This document shows, piece after piece, positions 8,647 through 11,126 of a stretch of 11,126 nt of DNA (its first letter is position 1; each line of letters begins with the position of its first letter). This DNA is from an uncultured Ruminococcus sp. (lineage in GTDB: Bacteria > Bacillota > Clostridia > UBA1212 > UBA1255): NCBI GenBank assembly GCA_902782885.1, contig CACZOW010000018.1:1-11126 (forward strand), read 5' to 3'. The notes under the pieces are model-generated. The model was given only the letters and a program-made list of their open reading frames with translations. It was not told the DNA's origin and ran no database searches. A program made the translations under genes and the position numbers.

Positions 8647-10186
8647 TTTCCTGATACCCCCTGTCCCCGAAAAGCCTGGCATCCATGGAACGGTACGAGA
8701 GCGCTTCCGCCATATCGTCCTCCCCGACCGTTTCGTGTCCGTTCATGTCCGCGACCGTGCGCGACACCGCCATTATTTTGTTATACGCCCGGACGCTGGA
8801 TGACAATTTTTCCGCACCCGTCTCCAGCAGTTTCTCCGCTTTCGGTGAAAGACAGCATACTCCGCTCAGTTCGTCTCCGGTCAATCCGGCGTACGAATCT
8901 CCGCCGATATTATGATACTTTAAACGTTCCTTCTGCAGCGCCCGCACCGCGGCGACGCGCGCCTTTACGGTCTCAGCGCTCTCGCCGCCGGCGGAAACAA
9001 GTTCCGGATATTCCGGGGATCTCACCGGTATGTGCATGTCGATGCGGTCGATCACCGGCCGCGACAGTCGGCCCAGCGTGGAGGAAACCATTCTGGGCGT
9101 GCAGGTGCATTTTTCGTGACCTTCGAAAAAGTTGCCGCAGCGGCAGGGATTGGCCGCCATTATCAGCATAAAATCCGCGGGCAGTTTTTCAATGTGACCT
9201 ACGCGGGATACATTGACCTCGCCCGAATCCATGGGCTGTCGCAGCGCGTCGATCACCTGCCGCTCCAGTTCCGTGGCCTCGTCCATAAACAGTACGCCCC
9301 GGTGCGCCAGCGAGATCTCCCCCGGCACCACCGGCCTGCCGCCGCCGATGAGCGCGGTTTTGGTTATACCGATATGGATCTCCCGGAACGGAGGGTCGTA
9401 TATCAGCGGAGATTCGCTGTTCAACAGCCCGCTGAGACTGTATATCGAGGTAACGTCGTATATATCCTGTTTTTCCAGCGGGGGCAATATCGACCTGATG
9501 CTGTGCGCCAGCAGTGTCTTGCCGCTGCCCGCGGCGCCGAGCATCAGGAGGCCGTGCCTGCCGGAGGCGGCGATCTCAATGGCTCTCTTTGCCGTTTTAT
9601 GCCCTTTTATGCTCTGAATACTGATGTAATTGCCGTCGCGATCGAAATCGCTCAAACGACCGATTACAGGCGTTATTTCGCGTTTTATTGCGGGTATCAG
9701 TTCGGAGAGACAGTTTACCGCGCGTATTCGCAGTCCTTCGAGGCCGGATACTTCGCCGAGATTGCCTGCGGGCAGCACCACGTCCCGTATGCCCTGCCGC
9801 ATCGCGCTGACGCACATGGAGAACGCGCCCGCCACCGGCCGCACGCCGCCGGATAAAGATAACTCTCCAATGACCGCCATTCCATCCGTACATCCCGCGG
9901 GCAATTCTCCGCTCACCTCCAGCAGTCCGGCGGCAATTGCCAGATCGAATTCGGTGCCTTCCTTGCGCACGTCGGAAGGCGCCAGATTGACCGTGATACG
10001 GCCCTTGGGCAATTCATACCCGCAATATTTCATTGCCGCGCACACCCGGTTTTTTGATTCCTTTACCGAAGCGCCGGCAAGCCCGATGATGTTGAATTCG
10101 TTCATACCTTTAGCGACGTAAGTCTCCACTGTGGTGAGCAATCCCCTCACGCCGCTGATGCACACTGAATTAATGACAGATATCAT
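8636..10186 (-). CDS. comM: Mg-chelatase-like AAA+ ATPase ComM/YifB
   Basis: The 516-residue protein belongs to the YifB/ComM family. In studied bacteria ComM is a hexameric helicase that promotes branch migration when transformed DNA is integrated. The N-terminal Lon-like/ChlI domain is at about 1–175 (FNIIGLAGASVKESKNRV, RITVNLAPSDVRKEGTEFDL). The AAA+ core has Walker A GAAGSGKT (217–224) and Walker B VLFMDE (298–303). A zinc-finger-like insert follows, with CRC…CTC (Cys348, Cys350, Cys360, Cys362) and then PVIDRIDMHIPV. The usual DELPEF after Walker B is DEATEL here. A C-terminal chelatase domain ends the protein. The start at 10184–10186 is chosen because GGAGAGGAG lies just upstream and relatives begin at this point. 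An in-frame ATG 15 bases earlier would use the ribosome site as coding sequence. dprA overlaps its end, so the two form a DNA-processing unit. Confidence 0.95.
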   Translation of the reverse strand: MISVINSVCISGVRGLLTTVETYVAKGMNEFNIIGLAGASVKESKNRVCAAMKYCGYELPKGRITVNLAPSDVRKEGTEFDLAIAAGLLEVSGELPAGCTDGMAVIGELSLSGGVRPVAGAFSMCVSAMRQGIRDVVLPAGNLGEVSGLEGLRIRAVNCLSELIPAIKREITPVIGRLSDFDRDGNYISIQSIKGHKTAKRAIEIAASGRHGLLMLGAAGSGKTLLAHSIRSILPPLEKQDIYDVTSIYSLSGLLNSESPLIYDPPFREIHIGITKTALIGGGRPVVPGEISLAHRGVLFMDEATELERQVIDALRQPMDSGEVNVSRVGHIEKLPADFMLIMAANPCRCGNFFEGHEKCTCTPRMVSSTLGRLSRPVIDRIDMHIPVRSPEYPELVSAGGESAETVKARVAAVRALQKERLKYHNIGGDSYAGLTGDELSGVCCLSPKAEKLLETGAEKLSSSVRAYNKIMAVSRTVADMNGHETVGEDDMAEALSYRSMDARLFGDRGYQENAA

Positions 10187-10190
10187 AACG

Positions 10191-10199
10191 CTCCTCTCC
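10191..10199 (-). promoter_or_regulatory. Ribosome binding site deciding the comM start
   Basis: GGAGAGGAG on the minus strand ends 4 bases before ATG 10184–10186. The GGAG at its upstream end has the more usual 9-base spacing. It argues against the earlier in-frame ATG at 10199–10201, which has no ribosome site. Confidence 0.7.
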
Positions 10200-10233
10200 A
10201 TGCGCGCCCCGCCGCCGCGCTTATTCAAGGGAG

Positions 10234-10263
10234 AGGATACACTTTTTCGACGTACAGGCGCAA
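10234..10263 (-). promoter_or_regulatory. Weak promoter candidate for comM–dprA
   Basis: On the minus strand TTGCGC (10258–10263) and TATCCT (10234–10239) are 18 bases apart. Each matches 4 of 6 sigma-A bases. It is the best pair I found between the nrdR terminator and comM, and it would give a leader of about 40 bases. It directly abuts the palindrome at 10265–10282. The match is weak; the existence of a promoter in this gap is inferred mainly from the upstream terminator. Confidence 0.25.
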
Positions 10264-10264
10264 C

Positions 10265-10282
10265 ATATTTCCCGGGAAATAT
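10265..10282. promoter_or_regulatory. 18-base perfect palindrome upstream of comM
   Basis: ATATTTCCCGGGAAATAT is a perfect inverted repeat with no central spacer, lying between the nrdR terminator and comM, next to the weak promoter candidate. It is unlike a terminator (no T-run follows) and does not resemble the NrdR box or the Bacillus LexA box as I know them. An operator for a dimeric regulator is the simplest reading, but this is inference. Confidence 0.45.
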
Positions 10283-10290
10283 ACAATGAA

Positions 10291-10326
10291 GAAAAAACAG
10301 CAGAAAACGTAGCTGTCTTCTGCTGT
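10291..10326 (-). terminator. Rho-independent terminator after nrdR
   Basis: On the minus strand ACAGCAGAA (10318–10326) pairs with TTCTGCTGT (10297–10305) as a 9-base-pair stem with a 12-base loop, followed by a run of T residues (10292–10297, the first being part of the stem). It lies about 65 bases after the nrdR stop. No T-run follows in the plus direction, so it acts one way and separates nrdR from comM–dprA. Confidence 0.88.
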
Positions 10327-10392
10327 CTCGGCCTGTTCATGCCAATTATTATACGAACTGTTGCACTTCAGCGTGCTAAAGCGCGCGACGGT

Positions 10393-10857
10393 TCAGCGCT
10401 TTTCCTTCTTCTCGATCATCGTCTTAAGCTCGTCCATAAAAGAGTCCACGTCCTTGAACTGCTTATACACGGACGCGAAACGCACATACGCGACCTCGTC
10501 GAGATCCTTCAGCCGCGTCATAATAAGCTCGCCGATCTCTTTGGAACTGACTTCGCGCTTCATGGAGTTCAGGAGCTGCTGTTCGACCGATGCGGCAATC
10601 TCCTCCGCCTGAGCCAGCGAAACGGGGCGCTTCGCGCAAGCTTTCATGATGCAGTTGGTGATCTTGGCGCGCTCAAAAAGCTGACGGCTGCCGTCCTTTT
10701 TGATCACCATCAGCTGCGTATCTTCTATTTTCTCATAAGTGGTAAAGCGCGAGCCGCATTTAAGGCACTCCCGGCGGCGGCGGACCGCGGAATTGTCCTC
10801 GGCAGGGCGCGAATCGATCACTTTATCCTCGGTATGGGAACAATACGGGCATCTCAT
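10393..10857 (-). CDS. nrdR: Transcriptional repressor NrdR
   Basis: The 154-residue protein represses ribonucleotide reductase genes by sensing ATP/dATP and binding NrdR boxes at their promoters. The N-terminal zinc ribbon has Cys3, Cys6, Cys31 and Cys34 (MRCPYC…CLKCG) with the RRRREC stretch typical of the family. The ATP-cone runs from about 49 to 139 (VIKKDGSRQLFERAKI, ACAKRPVS, IGELIMTRLKDLDEVAYVRFASVYKQF). Length is normal. The start is set at ATG 10855–10857, since GGAG lies 9 bases upstream and the zinc ribbon must begin MRCPYC. An earlier in-frame start would add 15 unrelated residues. Its target genes and NrdR boxes are not in the window. It is followed by a terminator and preceded closely by an unknown gene. 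Confidence 0.97.
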   Translation of the reverse strand: MRCPYCSHTEDKVIDSRPAEDNSAVRRRRECLKCGSRFTTYEKIEDTQLMVIKKDGSRQLFERAKITNCIMKACAKRPVSLAQAEEIAASVEQQLLNSMKREVSSKEIGELIMTRLKDLDEVAYVRFASVYKQFKDVDSFMDELKTMIEKKEKR

Positions 10858-10914
10858 TTTAATACACTCCGGTCTGTCGGTAACAGGCGCCGCACACGGC
10901 ACGATAGATCATTT

Positions 10915-11126
10915 TCAGAATTTCAGCAGCACGCCGTATCCGTCCGCCTGTCTGATAATATTATAATCGAATTCCGGCGGCAATTCAAGTGCGGAGAGGA
11001 TCGATTCGCTCCCCCGGCCGCGGCGGTCGACCGCGCACAGATATCCGTGGCCGCTTGCGCACGCGGTCAATTCATACGGCCGGAGCACCGCGTCAGGCGC
11101 GGTATCGGCGCCGCGCGCGATTCGCA
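10915..11126 (-). CDS. C-terminal end of an unrecognised protein, N-terminus beyond the window
   Basis: The frame is open from the right edge to a TGA at 10915–10917, showing about 69 residues. The tail includes PYELTACASGHGYLCAV, then DRRGRGSESILSAL, and ends QADGYGVLLKF. I see no membrane segment and no motif I recognise. The frame is believed real because it points the same way as nrdR, ends only 57 bases before the nrdR start, and no competing frame stands out. In clostridia nrdR often follows sporulation sigma-factor or YlmC/YmxH genes, but this tail does not look like either to me. It is probably co-transcribed with nrdR. Confidence 0.55.
   Translation of the reverse strand, partial: RIARGADTAPDAVLRPYELTACASGHGYLCAVDRRGRGSESILSALELPPEFDYNIIRQADGYGVLLKF

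Noticed and set aside
10348..10353. Perfect TATAAT on the minus strand between nrdR and its terminator
   Set aside because: No -35 box or extended -10 element is present at a workable distance, and a transcript from it would end at the terminator within about 50 bases. Treated as AT-rich chance.
10187..10392. Possible small RNA or riboswitch in the gap between nrdR and comM
   Set aside because: Apart from the terminator, the palindrome and the weak promoter, I see no conserved riboswitch or structured-RNA pattern.

Overview
The window is a gene-dense stretch in which every supported gene lies on the minus strand, so transcription runs right to left. The order comM – dprA – topA – trmFO, Shine-Dalgarno sites of the AGGAG type, a TTG start, sigma-A-like promoter boxes and a clostridial-type amidase point to a GC-rich member of the Bacillota, most likely class Clostridia. 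A gut or plant-polymer-associated lifestyle is suggested only by the rhamnosidase and is inference.

Right end (about 10.2–11.1 kb): the C-terminal tail of an unrecognised gene, then nrdR, the zinc-ribbon/ATP-cone repressor of ribonucleotide reductase genes. A clear rho-independent terminator closes this unit. The roughly 200-base gap that follows holds that terminator, an 18-base perfect palindrome and a weak promoter candidate for the next unit.

Middle (7.5–10.2 kb): comM (YifB, a MoxR/Mg-chelatase-like AAA+ protein) and dprA overlap by 11 bases. Both belong to the DNA-uptake and recombination machinery. A 118-base gap then carries a good sigma-A promoter for topA. It also carries a second, imperfect copy of the palindrome's core.

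Left (1–7.4 kb): topA (DNA topoisomerase I, three zinc fingers) and trmFO (folate-dependent tRNA U54 methylation) are separated by 2 bases. In many Bacillota trmFO is followed by xerC, hslVU and codY. Here it is instead followed, with a 4-base overlap, by a cytoplasmic GH78 alpha-L-rhamnosidase, then an Amidase_3 cell-wall amidase lipoprotein, then a second lipoprotein cut by the window edge. Gaps of 6 bases or less and overlaps suggest one transcript from the topA promoter to beyond the left edge.

Most of the window is core genome with well-known families. The points worth a second look are the palindrome and its partial copy in front of the two units, the attachment of a glycosidase/cell-wall cassette to the topA–trmFO operon, and the two partial edge genes. 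No CRISPR array, tRNA, rRNA, insertion sequence or phage gene was seen.
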